DNA of 64,000 nucleotides, from assembly GCA_033629205.1 (NCBI GenBank), contig CM066171.1, forward strand, positions 1,679,001 through 1,743,000, read 5' to 3'. This DNA is from Lithocarpus polystachyus. Its lineage: Eukaryota > Streptophyta > Magnoliopsida > Fagales > Fagaceae. Below, piece by piece: positions 1 through 10,844 of the stretch. Numbering within the stretch: the first letter of the stretch is position 1; each line of letters starts with the position of its first letter. Below the pieces are notes generated by a model. That model had not been told where the DNA came from. It made no database searches and saw only the letters and a program-made list of their open reading frames with translations. The position numbers and the translations under genes are program-made.

Positions 1-123
1 TTGCTTTCTGGCTCTCGTTTGCTGTTTGATACCGTCAGCTTCATTCGCACTTTCATTATAACTTGGTGAGTTACTCCCCCCCTTTTCTTTTCAATTTCCT
101 CGATTTAGTCGCATACTGAGCTT

Positions 124-2448
124 TTGAAAGACATTTCTGGAAAGGCCGTCACTTGGGTTCTTAGACCACCCCCGTCACTTGTAGGTAGTAAGATGCCTAG
201 GGAGACATCAAGTGAGCAGTCGTCAGCCCGCGATGGGGCGGGCTACGAGCCAGGGGAGGACTCTTCTTGGTCGTCAGAGGATGAGTCATCGGTGCAGCTT
301 TCTGATGAAGAAGTGAACCAAGGTGAAGTTGTGAGGCAAGGTGGAGGTGACGACCAAGTAAGGGAAAGTGGGAGTGACGGGAATTTCGCGGGGGGTGAAG
401 ACTTGGAGAGCACATCGGGAGGTTCTGGGGACGACCGTCCATTCATCCTCCCTAAGGAGTGGACGGTCAACCACTTTTTGCCGTCGATGACTGATAAGGT
501 CTTCAACTCGCTGCGGGCGCGTTACCAAATCCCAGACGACATTCCAATCCGTCTTCCCCTGGAGAGGGAGAGGTGTTACTCCGGGAAGACCGCGGACGTT
601 GGCATGTATGATGCCATGTTCGCGGTAGGATTGAGGTTGCCTCTGACGGCGCTCCACCGTCAGTTGGCAAATTAACTTGGGCTGTCCGTCAGCTAAATCG
701 CCCCCAACGCCTGGAGGGTGTTCATCGGTTCTGAAATATTGTGGGGGAGCCTGAGTGGAGGGCACCGTTAACTGACCCTTGACGAGTTCTTCTGGTGTTA
801 CTGTCCACACCATATCACTTCATCCAAGGGGATTTACCACTTCTCCGCGAGGAAGAAGGAGTTGAGGCTGGTGTCGGACACGCCTGACTCCAATAGGAAT
901 TGGAAGGGCAGGTATTTTTTTGTGGAGGGGACGAATTGGGTTTGCCGTGAGGAGGAGTGGGGGTCGATTCCTCACGGGTTTGACAACACTTGGGGTTACG
1001 TCAGGGAGTCAGGTCGTCGCCGTCAGCCTTACTAATCAGTTTATTTTAATCCAAGGCTCTAACCCGTCTGCTTTCCTTTTATTTTTCAGCTTTCTCTCAT
1101 CCGGTGGTTTCAGAGGAGTAGAAAGCCTTCATCCTCAAGGTGACGGAGATTCCTTTAGAGGAGAGGAAGTGTCGCGACCTGATTACGCCTGACGCCCTCC
1201 ACACCTATTGCGGGGGACCCGAGCCAACAGAAGAAGCACGCCGTTTGGACAACTTATCCTGTCAACGTAAGTATGGCCGACCTATTCACTCCCGTCACTC
1301 TCATTCGCATTTTTACATTGTGTCCTTTGCCTTGCAGAGATGGAGTCCGCTAAGCTGTGGCTCAGATCAGGGCCGCTGCTGCCCGTAAAAAGGAGGAAGG
1401 GAAGGGTAAGGAGGGGGCGTCCACGTCCATCCCGAAGGCCGTCAACAAGGGCGCGCCAAAAAGGAAGGGTGACGGGACCGAGGGCTGCCCGGCAAAGAAA
1501 GTAGCGGTCACCCCTGGGGATCATTCTACGAAATCCCCGTCACCCAAGCGCGGGGCCGGCAAGGGGCTGATGTCGGCCCAAGGTCCTGTTATCCCAGAGG
1601 ACGGGTGCTGCATTCTTACACATAAGGAGTATGCCTTGGAGCGGTTGGACTCCATCTTGGGGACGAGGGAAGCTGATTCTTGCGTCAGCCAGTCTGTGCA
1701 GGAGCTGGGGGACTCAGGCCTCTTTGATCTCGCCAGGGTATGTATGTTCTTTATTACTCGTCCTGTCTGCTTTTTGTGGTACTGTGCTAACGGAAGTTTT
1801 GTTCCACAGGCAATGGTTCGCATGAGGGCCATGCAAGTCAAGGGGGCGAAGGGCGAGGAGTTGTTGGCCCGTCAGAAGAAGCGCATCGCGAATCTTTCTG
1901 ACGGGTTGGGCCAGTACAAGGAAGCTAGCCGGATTCTGAACGTGGAAGTAAAAGAGCTGAAAGAAAAGCTTGAAGAAACGACCCGTCAGTTAGAGAAGGA
2001 GACGGAGGCTAAGGTGACGGCGGAGAGGGAGCTGTCGTCTCTGTTGGGTCAGGTGGAGACGGCGAAGGCTGACGCCGTTACTGAATTCAAGACGACCCAA
2101 ACATTCATAGATGCCTGTGCCGAGTATTATGGTGACGGGTTTGAGGACTGCCTTAAGCAGGTGAAGTCCCTCTTCCCCCACCTTGACTTGTCAAGGGTGT
2201 CTATGGATGACCCGGTGCCGTCGACTCCTGTGGGCGACACCGTCATGGTAGACGACGACAGTCTCAGCGAGTCTGGGACGCAGCTGAAGGATGACGGTAT
2301 CGTCCTCGCCCAGCCTGCTCCTGACCCGTCCGGTGCTCAAATGGTTCCGTCATCCGATCCTTCTGACTTCGAAGGCTTCCCTGTGGTCCAAGATCCCCCC
2401 AAAGGCGACGAGATCATGTCGGATGCTCCTGCCGTTTCATTCTTGTAA
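124..2448 (+). pseudogene. Antisense ORF (aORF) of the Tat element, intron-containing, broken
   Basis: Plus-strand coding region opposite to gag-pol. The first exon frame starts near 124 (an ATG at 193 is also possible), acidic at first, then a conserved block around DVGMYDAMFAVGLRLPL that belongs to the plant putative gypsy-type transposon protein family (Transposase_28-like). Stops at 673, 694 and 757 interrupt it, but the frame continues to about 1012 (KKELRLVSDTPDSNRNWKG). Probable introns: about 1013-1089, 1267-1337 (GTAAGT...TTGCAG) and 1738-1809. A one-base shift lies near 1355. The last part (1810-2448) is a strong coiled coil (KELKEKLEETTRQLEKE) with an acidic serine-rich tail and ends in TAA. 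Function unknown; not required in all Tat elements. Confidence 0.75.
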
Positions 2449-3563
2449 AATTTATTATTATTACTCTTTTTTTGTAAGTAGTGCCCCGTCATTTCGAGGG
2501 TTTTTGTAAGAACAAAATTTTTGTAATGCGATAATTTTTCATTATTCGCAATGCGTTATTTTCCTTGTGGATGTTTTTTTTTGTGTTGCTTCACGGCAGT
2601 CCAATTTTGGACTTTTGTTGTACTTTGGACCTTCCAATGGGGTCGTCAACCTTCTTATGGGGTCGTCAACCTTCTTTATGAATCATGGTAGAACTATCAT
2701 CTTTTCGAGCCGTCATCTTACGAACCGTCAGCTTATAGGCCTGACCGGTTTTCGCACTTGGATTATAGGCTTAACTTTTTAGGATAGCGCCGTCGTTTTA
2801 AGTCCGTTTGTTCCTGCGCTTGACGGGCGTTTACGCCTTGTAGATCTTCAGTCGGCCTTTAGGCCGTCGGCTTTAGTGTTTGGCGCTTTTGCGCCTTGTT
2901 TTTTTTTTTTTTTTTTTATATTGGCTCTGAGCCGTCAGCTTTGGTACTTGACACTCTTATGCCTTGTAGAGTTTGGGATGTTGGCTCCCATGCCGTCAGC
3001 TTTGGTGCCTGACGGATTTATGTCAGTTTTTTAGATTGGCTTCTGAGCTGCCAGCTTTGGCGCTTGACGCTCTTACGCCTTGTAGATCTTAGGTTGGCTT
3101 CTAAGTCGTCAGCTTTGGTGCTTGACGCTTTTATGCCTCGTAGATTTTAGGTTGGCTTCTAAGCCGTCAGCTTTGGTGCTTGACGCTTTTTATGCCTTGT
3201 AGATTTTAGGTTGGCTTCTAAGCCGTCAGCTTTGGTGCTTGACGCTTTTATGCCTTGTAGATTTTAGGTTGGCTTCTAAGCCGTCAGCTTTGGTGCTTGA
3301 CGCTTTTATGCCTTGTAGATTTTGGGTTGGCTTTTGAGCCGTCAGCTTTGGTGTTTGACGCTCTAAGCCTTGTAGAGTTTAGGCCGTCGCCGCTTTGGGC
3401 CGTCAGTTATGGTACCGTCGACTTCAAGGTCAAACACTTAACATAGTATGAGAGAGACTGAATAAACCTCCGAGCTTTGCATAAATTTTAAGAAGGAAAG
3501 AAAAAAAAGTACCCTTTGGGTTCCCAAAATACATTAAAGCGTACAAGTAGGTTCTGCCACTTT
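2449..3563. other. Non-coding spacer between aORF and integrase
   Basis: Outside the 58-bp array I see no gene. The flanks (2460-2846 and 3385-3563) are T-rich and sprinkled with CCGTCAGC/CCGTC words that also recur in the array, the aORF and the LTR. Confidence 0.6.
2847..3384. repeat. 58-bp tandem repeat array inside the Tat element
   Basis: About nine copies; unit starts at 2921, 2981, 3036, 3094, 3152, 3211, 3269 and 3327 (spacing mostly 58, with 55, 59 and 60 variants), plus a degenerate first copy from about 2847. Each unit has TTGGCTTCTAAGCCGTCAGC, a TTTGGTGCTTGACGC block and GCCTTGTAGATTTTAGG. The middle copies are nearly identical. A T run of about 20 sits at 2900. Tat elements often carry tandem repeats between integrase and the 3' LTR. 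Confidence 0.93.
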
Positions 3564-4877
3564 TTATTGATAATACTTTCGTAGGTGCTCGGCGTTTCAC
3601 GGATGGGGTAGTGTCTGTCCTTCCATTGTTTCCAAATGGTAGATGCCTCTTCGGTGCCATGACGTGACTCGGTAGGGTCCTTCCTAGTTGGGGCCGAGCT
3701 TTCCTTGGGCTGGGTCTCTGGTAGCGCCCATTACTCTTCTTAGAACAAGGTCTCCGACTTGGAAGCCCATGTGCCTGACTCGGAAATTGTAGTGCTTGGC
3801 CATGCGATCTTGGTACCGTGCCAGCCTTTGTTCAGCCACTGCTTTGACTTCGTCGATCAGGTCCAGCCGTAGGCGCAATGCCTCATCATTCCTGTTTTCA
3901 TCGTGGGCGTTCACCCTGTAGGTTGTGAGTCCTACTTCGGCCGGGATGACTGCCTCGCTTCCGTAGGTTAACCGGAATGGCGTTTCTCCTGTTGGGGTCC
4001 TTGCTGTCGTCCTGTATGCCCAAAGTACGCTGGGTAATTCCTCAGGCCATATCCCCTTTGCCCCCTCGAGCCGAGTCTTGATAATCTTTAGCAAGGATCG
4101 GTTCGTCACTTCGACTTGGCCGTTGGCTTGGGGGTGGGCGGGGGAGGAGTAGTGGTTTTTTATCCCCAGCTGCGAGCAGAACTCTTGGAAGGGGCCGTTG
4201 TCGAATTGTTTGCCATTGTCCGAGACTAGGACCCTAGGGATCCCGAATCTGCATATGATGGATTTCCAGACAAAGCTCTGCACGTTCTTCTCCGTGATGG
4301 TGGCCAGAGCCTCAGCTTCTACCCACTTTGTGAAGTAATCTATGCCGACTACCACGAACTTTAGTTGCCGCATAGCCGTCGGAAATGGACCTATAATGTC
4401 TAGTCCCCATTGAGCAAAAGGCCATGGGGCTGTCATGGGAGTTAGCTCTGCGGGCGGCTGTCGGACAATGTTGCTGAACCTTTGGCATTTGTCGCAGGCT
4501 TTGACGTAGGCTTGGGCGTCTTTCTGCATGGTAGGCCAGTAATACCCAGCTCGAATCAACTTATGCGCCAGTGATCGGGATCCCGAGTGGTTTCCACAAA
4601 CTCCCTCGTGGACTTCCCTCATGACATAGTCGGCTTCTTCGGGGCTCAAACACCTCAGGTACGGGCGAGAGAAACCCCTTTTGTACAGGACGCCCTCCAT
4701 TAATACGAACCTTGCGGCTCGGACCTTCAGCTTTCTGGCGGCTTCTCTTCCGTCTGGCAAGGCGCCATCCTTTAGCTAGGAGACTAGCGGCATTGTCCAA
4801 TTGCCTTCGGAGCCTATTTCCTGCACACTGATAAGCTCTATTAGTGGTGTCATTTGCACAAAGGAAAGCACATTGTC
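3564..4877 (-). pseudogene. Integrase of the Tat element
   Basis: Frame downstream of the 13-G tract. The HHCC zinc domain is visible (HEGVCGNHSGSRSLAHK ... CDKCQRF), then the catalytic core with D in GLDIIGPFP, D in VSDNGKQFD and E in QANGQVEVTNRSLL, so the DDE triad is present. A TAG at 4776-4778 interrupts the inter-domain linker (VS-stop-LKDGALPDG), a TAG follows GKLGPN near 3681 (tryptophan codon expected), and a TGA lies near 3606. The frame then ends naturally in a TAA at 3564-3566 after RKYYQ. All three internal stops fit one-base changes of TAC, TGG or TGG codons. Confidence 0.9.
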
Positions 4878-4878
4878 G

Positions 4879-6861
4879 GGGGGGGGGGGGCATGTGTTCG
4901 GAAGAGGCGGCTTTAGCAAGACGGTCGGCTTGCTCATTTTCTTCTCTAGGTATTTGGATCACTTCTGCGCTTAGCTCCTTCACTCTTCTCTTCGCTTGAT
5001 CGAGATACATTCTCATTCTGTCGCCTCTACACTCGTAGTCTCCGCTTACTTGGTTAACGACGACCTGGGAGTCGCAGTAGGCTACCACTTTGGTGGCCCC
5101 TGCTGCTTTGGCGAGGTCGATCCGAGCTATCAATGCTTCATACTCCGCCTCATTATTTGTGGTGGGGAAATCTAGGCAAATCACGCATTCAATCTGATCT
5201 CCCTCGGGGGAGCGAAGCACGACACCTATCCCCCCGGCCTGTCTGGTCGATGATCCATCCGAATGTAAGGTCCATGGGTGCTCGTCTGCCGCCTGGTCCT
5301 CGCCGCCTGTGAATTCGGCGATAAAGTCAGCGACAGCCTGCCCCTTCATGGCGGTGCGCGGGCGGTACCTGATGTCGAACTCAGTCAATTCGATCGCCCA
5401 TAAGGCCTGGCGACCGGCCGCTTTGGGGTTATGCATCGCCCGTCGCAGGGGTTTGTTGGTTAAGACAACTATTGTATGAGCTTGGAAGTATGGCTTAAGC
5501 TTGCGGGCCACGGTGATCAAGGCGAAGGTGAGCTTCTCCATTAGCGGGTACCTTTCCTCTGCCCCGCGGAACGCCCGGCTGGCGTAGTACACAGGCTTTT
5601 GGACCTTGTCTTCTTCTCTGACCAAGGCCGCACTGACTGCCGTCGGGGAGACGGCCAGGAAAAGGAAGAGCTCTTCCCCTGGTTGCGAGGGGCTCAGCAG
5701 CAGTGGTGAAGAGAGGTAGGCTTTCAATTCCTCGAACGCCTTTTGGCACTCGCCCGTCCACTCGAAAGACTTCTTCAGCGTGCGGAAAAAGGGTAGGCAC
5801 TTATCTGTCGCCCTTGATACAAACCGGTTCAGGGCGGCCACTTTCCCATTTAAGCTTTGTACCTCCTTCGTGTTCTTTGGGGGCGTCATTTCCACTATGG
5901 CCCGAATCTTGTCTGGGTTGGCCTCAATGCCCCTTTGAGACACCATGAAGCCTAGGAACTTCCCCGCCGCCACTCCAAACGCACACTTTGTCGGATTGAG
6001 CTTCATGTTGTAGGAACGGAGCGTGTCGAATGTCTCTTCTAGGTCCCTCAGGTGGTCTTCCTTCCTTGTGCTTTTTACCAACATGTCGTCGACGTATACT
6101 TGAACGTTCCTTCCTATTTGGTCGGCCAACATTTTGTTCATGAGTCTCTGATATGTGGCACCCACATTTTTCAGTCCGAATGGCATTACCTTGTAACAGA
6201 AGAGACCCTGGCTGGTGACAAACGAGGTCTTCTCCTGATCAGCCACGTCCATCCGGATTTGATTGTACCTTGAGAAGGCATCCATGAAGCTCAGTAGCTG
6301 GTGTCGGGCTGTAGAGTCCACCAGTGTGTCGACTCGCGGGAGGGGGTAACTATCTTTGGGGCACGCTTTGTTCAGGTCTGTGAAGTCCACACACATGCGC
6401 CACTTCCCGCTAGCCTTCTTGACCATCACTACGTTGGCCAACCAATCGGGATAGTATACTTCTCGGATGAAATCCGCTTCTCGTAGCTTGCCGACTTCTT
6501 CTGCCACCGCCCGGTCTCGTTCCGGGGCAAACACTCGCTTCTTCTGACGGACGGGCCGGAAAGTGGGCGACACGTTCAGCTTGTGCACCATGACTGAAGG
6601 GTCAATTCCCGGCATGTCCTCGTGACTCCAGGCGAACACATCCTGGTTTTTTCAGAGGAAAGTCACGAGTGCCTGGCGAGCCGAAGGGCTGGCAAGAGCA
6701 CCGATTCTAGTGGTCCTGTCTGGCCTGGACTCGTCGAGTGCTATCTCCTCGAGCTCTTCGGCGGGTTCTGCCCCCACCCGCTGCTCTATGTTCATTGCTT
6801 GCAAGTGGCTGTCCGCTTCTACTATCGCTACGTAGTATTCTCGCGCGGCCACCTGGTTTCC
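4879..6861 (-). pseudogene. Reverse transcriptase, RNase H and archaeal-type RNase H of the Tat element
   Basis: Same frame as the protease. After a linker (AAREYYVAIVEAD...) there is a TGA near 6653 (FL-stop-KNQDVFAWSHEDM), probably CGA to TGA. RT motifs are intact: MVKKASGKWRMCVDFTDLNK, MPFGLKNVGATYQRLM and the catalytic YVDD in VQVYVDDMLVKS. The RT-linked RNase H (LAVSPTAVSAAL ... YASRAF ... LTNKPLRRAM) lacks the canonical TDAS and TDHKPL aspartates. A second RNase H (TLHSDGSSTRQAGGIGVVL, TNNEAEYEAL, YCDSQVVVNQ, EENEQADRLAKAA) keeps D-E-D-D and is the Tat-specific archaeal-type domain. The correct frame is lost at the 13-G run 4878-4890 just after this domain. Confidence 0.92.
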
Positions 6862-6864
6862 CCA

Positions 6865-7739
6865 TTACTCCCCCACTCCATCCTCGGTGGGGAACTTAAC
6901 TATCAGGTGGTAGGTCGACGTTACGGCTTTCCAAGTGTTAAGGGTGGGCCGCCCTATGATAGCATTGTAGGCGGACGAACAGTCGACGACGAGGAAGGTG
7001 ACATCTTTGGTGACCTGCTGGGGATATTTCCCAATCGTGACTGGCAAGGTGATGGCGCCGAGGGGGTAAACTCTTGTCCCTCCAAACCCGATGAGCGGAA
7101 CGTTGGTAGGTGACAGGCGTTCCTTGCCAATCCGCATCTGTTGAAACGCCGGGTAATAGAGGATGTCCGCGGAACTACCATTGTCGATTAAGACCCTGTA
7201 TGTGTTATAGTCTCCCACCCGGACGTTGACAACAAGGGCATCATCGTGCGGATGATGAAGACGCTGGGCGTCTTCTTCCGTGAACTCAATAGTAGGGCTG
7301 CTGACGTGCGGCTTTTTCTGGGCGACGCCCGCCGCCTGGATGTTCTGTACTGCTCTGAGATAGGCTTTCCGAGCTTTCTTTGTCGATCCGATGGCCGCCG
7401 TACTCCCGATGATCATCCTTATGTCTCCTAGGGGTGGTCTAGGGCGCTCATTGTCTCGGCGGGGGACCTGTTCTTGCTGAGGCGCTTCTGTCCTTTCTCG
7501 GCTGACGAACCTTTGTAACTTTCCCTGTCTGATCAGGGCCTCAATCTGCTGCTTCAAGTCGTAACAGTCGGCGGTGTCGTGGCCGTGGTCTCGGTGGAAG
7601 CGGCAATACTTGTCTTTGGGTCGTCTATCGGGATTCCCCTTCAGTTTTCTCGGAAACTTCAGGGACCCCTCGTCTTTGATTTCCATCAGGACTTGGTCGA
7701 CCGGGGCCGTCAGTGGGGTGAAGCTTGTGAACTTACCGG
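6865..7739 (-). pseudogene. gag C-terminus and aspartic protease of the Tat element
   Basis: Continues gag in the shifted frame. It carries a knuckle-like C/H cluster CRFHRDHGHDTADC, then a retropepsin-like protease with the active-site stretch VLIDNGSSADILYY and the second conserved block SAYNAIIGRPTLN. The frame ends at a TAA (6865-6867) after GVGE; the same frame continues downstream with pol-type sequence, so this looks like an acquired stop and not a natural terminus. Role: maturation of the gag-pol polyprotein. Confidence 0.85.
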
Positions 7740-8822
7740 CAGGGAGTTGCGGTCGCCTGTTGTCTCGGCCTTCTGTTCGGGGTTTCTTTCGCCCCTTATC
7801 CTCCTTACGTCCTCCTGCCTCTCCCGCCTCTTGGGAGGTCTCTCTCCCCGAACCTGTAATGCATCTTCCGCATTCATATACTTCGTTGCCCTGTAAAATA
7901 CATCTGACATCGTTTTCGGGTCATTCTTGTATAGAGAGAACAAGAATTTGCCCTCCTTCAGCCCGTTGGTGAATGCGGCGACTTGTATCTTGTCGTCCGC
8001 TTCATCGATCGAAAGTGCCTCTTTGTTGAAGCGGGCTATGTAGGACCTGAGCGTCTCATCCTCCCGCTGCCTAATGTTCATCAAGCACGCGGTGGATTTT
8101 TTATATCTGTGCCCCCCGATGAAATGTGTAGCGAACTGAGCACTCAACTCCCTGAAGGAACCGATAGAGCCGGGCGTCAGCCTGCTGAACCAGGTCCTTG
8201 TGGAGCCTTTTAGCGTCGTCGGGAAGGCCCGGCACATAATTTCGTCTGGTACGCCGTGCAAGTGCATCAGTGTCTTGAAGGATTCCAAGTGGTCTAGTGG
8301 ATCCTTGGAACCGTCGTAGCTTTCTATCTGGGGCATGCGGAACTTTGGCGGTGTGGGGAACAAAATGACGGGTGCGGTGAAGGGAGAGTCTGTGCGGTGG
8401 ACGAGATCGTCGAGGTCGCTGGACACTCGTCCTTTGAGAGCGTTCATCATGAAGTCCATACGCTCCTTCATCAACCGCATCTCGTCGGTAACGCTAGGCG
8501 GAACGTTATCAGCGGCCGACGGACGGCTCGTCCCTTGCCCCTCAGGTCGGCTCAATGTGTTGCTTCCTTCTGGGCCTCGATTATCCCTCCCCTGGGCACT
8601 GTTTTCCTCATTTTCACCCTGGTTGTCAACCGTCGCGTTCCTCCGTAACAGCTGTTCTTCCAAATCGTTGTTACGTTTTGTGAGGCGCTCCACCGCGGCT
8701 GCCAAAGTTTGGACTTGTCTCTCGAGGGCAGTGGTGCGTTGTTCGTTGCCTTGATCGTTCATGGTGGTAACCCTTGAACGCGTAAGTACCATGCAACTCT
8801 TTGTCCGGAAAGCACAGAACAT
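7710..8822 (-). pseudogene. gag (N-terminal and capsid part) of the Tat element
   Basis: A 370-codon frame opening 18 bp after the PBS. Three in-frame ATGs lie near the start (first, residue 11, residue 21); the first codes for MFCAFRTKSC and any could be used. Residues about 30-60 are a heptad-like coiled coil, followed by a polar linker, then the plant retrotransposon gag (capsid) core with the FRMPQIESYDG and RTWFSRL stretches and YKKSTACLMNIRQREDETL. The frame runs out at 7710 after SSQASPH because of an apparent one-base deletion near 7736; gag continues in the next frame with the zinc-knuckle-like region. The protein would form the virus-like particle that packages element RNA. Confidence 0.85.
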
Positions 8823-8840
8823 AGCCTACGTACGTGCACT

Positions 8841-8858
8841 TTCCCACAGGCGGCGCCA
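8841..8858 (-). other. Primer binding site of the Tat element
   Basis: Minus-strand TGGCGCCGCCTGTGGGAA starts two bases after the LTR end. TGG at the start is the complement of a tRNA CCA tail, and TGGCGCC followed by a CTGTGGGAA-like stretch is widespread in plant gypsy elements. I do not assign the tRNA. Confidence 0.75.
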
Positions 8859-8860
8859 AC

Positions 8861-9407
8861 TGATGATGCCGAAAATCACCCTCAGTCAGCCGCAGGGTCT
8901 TCGCGCGTTCCTAGTAAACCTGCACGAGTGTAAAGAACCTCAAAGGGGAGTACCGGTGTGGTACCGGCCAACGACCCTCCGACGTCTAAGTTAATATTGC
9001 TCACAACTCTAGAGTGCTAGAGTCGGGGTAGAAGCATGCGTACCTTTTTCATGAGGGCCAAGGGTATTTATAGTAGTGTAGAGTTGGGGTTTTGGCGTGT
9101 CGGAGGAGATAACCTCTGATCAGAGCCATGCCTTAATGCGTGTTCTTTACGGAATCCTCCCCCACCAGGGCCATTCCCTATTGCGTGGAGTGCAAGGTAT
9201 CTATCCAGGTAGTGGAATGCGTGACAAGACGTGTTGATCCCTTTAACTTTGTCTCGTCACCCATTCATCCCGTCGGTGTGTAGACAGCCGTCGGATCAGG
9301 CTGGAGAGTTGGTCAGGGGTGACGGATGGAATGGGACCGTCACCCCTTACCGTGCCGTCGCCCAGGTAAATGGTGACGGCATCTTCAAGTCGTCACTCTC
9401 CCCATCA
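8861..9407 (-). repeat. 5' LTR of the Tat element
   Basis: Plus-strand sequence begins TGATGATGCC directly beside the PBS (two-base spacer) and ends CCCCATCA at 9407, giving TG...CA ends with a TGATG/CATCA terminal inverted repeat, 547 bp. A TATA box on the minus strand lies within it. The right boundary is inferred from the CA terminus and loss of element-like sequence; with the partner LTR outside the window it cannot be confirmed by alignment. Confidence 0.75.
9065..9072 (-). promoter_or_regulatory. LTR TATA box
   Basis: Minus-strand TATAAATA inside the LTR, about 200 bp upstream of the PBS, in the right place for the retroelement's own Pol II promoter. Confidence 0.55.
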
Positions 9408-9983
9408 GTGGTAAAGAAGGAACTTTATCATAATATTGAATTTCTGTCTCAATCTCTCAATCTATATTCATGCATGATGCGCTCTCTCTCCAGAGTAATG
9501 ATGAGCGTATTAGTGGGATATGTTTTGCGTAGTCGATACGTAAAAATATTATTGGATCTTAACATGAAAGTTTGTCATATTTGTTCTATTGGCCTTTGGT
9601 GGCATGTTGTATGTGGCCTTCGAACTACCCACTGAAGGCTTTGTGGCCTTTTGAACTTTGACCCCACAGTAATGGAAAATGACCGAAGAAGCTGTAGAGA
9701 AACATACAAATATATGTGTAGATATCATGATATTCTTGTGATGACCAATTCTCTTCCACGAGGCAACATGAAGTTTGAGCTGAAGAGAGGCAAACTCCTT
9801 GGTTTTCTTGTACTTAATTACCGCCCTATTTATTGCATGGACCTTGTTTTTCACTAGTAAGACTAAGAGTAGCACTTTTTTATTTGTTAATAAATTTTAT
9901 ATTGATTGGCATGTATATAGTACTGCTATAGCTTCAAATTTTGTGTTCTTTATTAATTCTTGAGTGTTGTTAGGGTTAAATTC

Positions 9984-10839
9984 TGTAAGAAATTTAGACC
10001 CTTTAAAACCCAACAAGATTAACTTAGTTATTTAGCCAAATGATTAACTTAGGTAAATTATGCAATTCTAGGTTAACACAAATATAATCATATCATGTAA
10101 AGTGCGGAAAGTAAAGAACACACGATATGATAACTCAGGAAAACCAAACCAGTAAAAAACTTGAGGAGGATTTAACCTAGCTATCCTCAAGGTAAAACAG
10201 AATTCACTATGAAAGAATTGAAGTTTACACAAGAGCGACTTAGACCACTAACATCCTATTGCTACCTCGAGTAGAAAACTTACTACCATGACTCCATGAT
10301 AGCTCCGAGTCCACGAACTACTTCTTTACTTAGCCTTTGTAAAACACAAACACCTACGCTTGTGACTTTGAGATCCCACTCAAAAGTTTAGCAAAACAAA
10401 CTTTCCTGTTTGTGACTCCAAGACCACCCTTGAAGGTTTAGATCATCAGCACCTTTGATGACTAAAGAAGGCAGCAACTTCAACAATACCGGATCTTGAG
10501 ATTCTTCAAGCAATAACATCGGTAGAAGATATGAGAGAGCTTTTTAGGAACAAAATCCTAAATACAAAAGAAGCACACTCTTCTTTCTCTGAAAAGCCTT
10601 ATAAAAACATGCTTAGGGTTTCCTTTATATAGTGGGAGAAGTAGATCTGAAACCTTAATCCTTAATGGGCTTGAACTGCTGTTTGGGCTTAATTTGAATT
10701 CTGCAGATACGACTTTTGATCGGTCGAGCCTGTTTCTCGATTGGTCGAACCCAATAGATTATGAAATTTTCTTCCTACAGCTTGTATGTTCTTGTGTGTT
10801 CACGATTTGCCAATTGTTCTAAACTTTTAGAACCTAACA
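9984..10839 (-). repeat. Solo LTR with 5-bp TSD AATTC
   Basis: Starts TGTAAGAAATTTAGACC and ends TTAGAACCTAACA. It is flanked by AATTC at 9979-9983 and AATTC at 10840-10844, an exact 5-bp target duplication. The body matches the LTR at 36487-37331 (shared blocks such as GAGGATTT(A/G)ACCTAGCTATCC and TACTACCATGA). Orientation follows that copy, where a polypurine tract marks the strand. No internal domain remains, so it is a recombination product of a full element, inserted in the intron of peptide gene copy A. Confidence 0.9.
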
Positions 10840-10844
10840 AATTC

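Larger units (their letters stand above)
1..9407 (-). mobile_element. Ty3/gypsy LTR retrotransposon, Tat clade (Retand-like), decayed, left end outside window
   Basis: On the minus strand the order is 5' LTR (8861-9407), PBS, gag, aspartic protease, RT, RNase H, a second RNase H, integrase, a tandem-repeat block, then a long ORF on the opposite strand. A second RNase H after the RT-linked one, plus an antisense ORF between pol and the 3' LTR, are known traits of the plant Tat/Retand group. The 3' LTR should lie left of position 1, so the element cannot be closed here and no TSD can be checked. All major domains are recognisable but broken by two frameshifts (near 7736 and at the 13-G run 4878-4890) and several single-codon stops, so this copy is not autonomous. 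Sequence right of 9407 is unrelated host DNA. Confidence 0.92.

Noticed and set aside
2847..3384. Possible CRISPR-like array (regular repeats)
   Set aside because: Units are contiguous 58-bp tandem repeats without unique spacers, in a plant retroelement.
5703..8994. Many plus-strand ORFs over the Tat element pol and gag
   Set aside because: Shadows of the minus-strand coding frames; no domain of their own.
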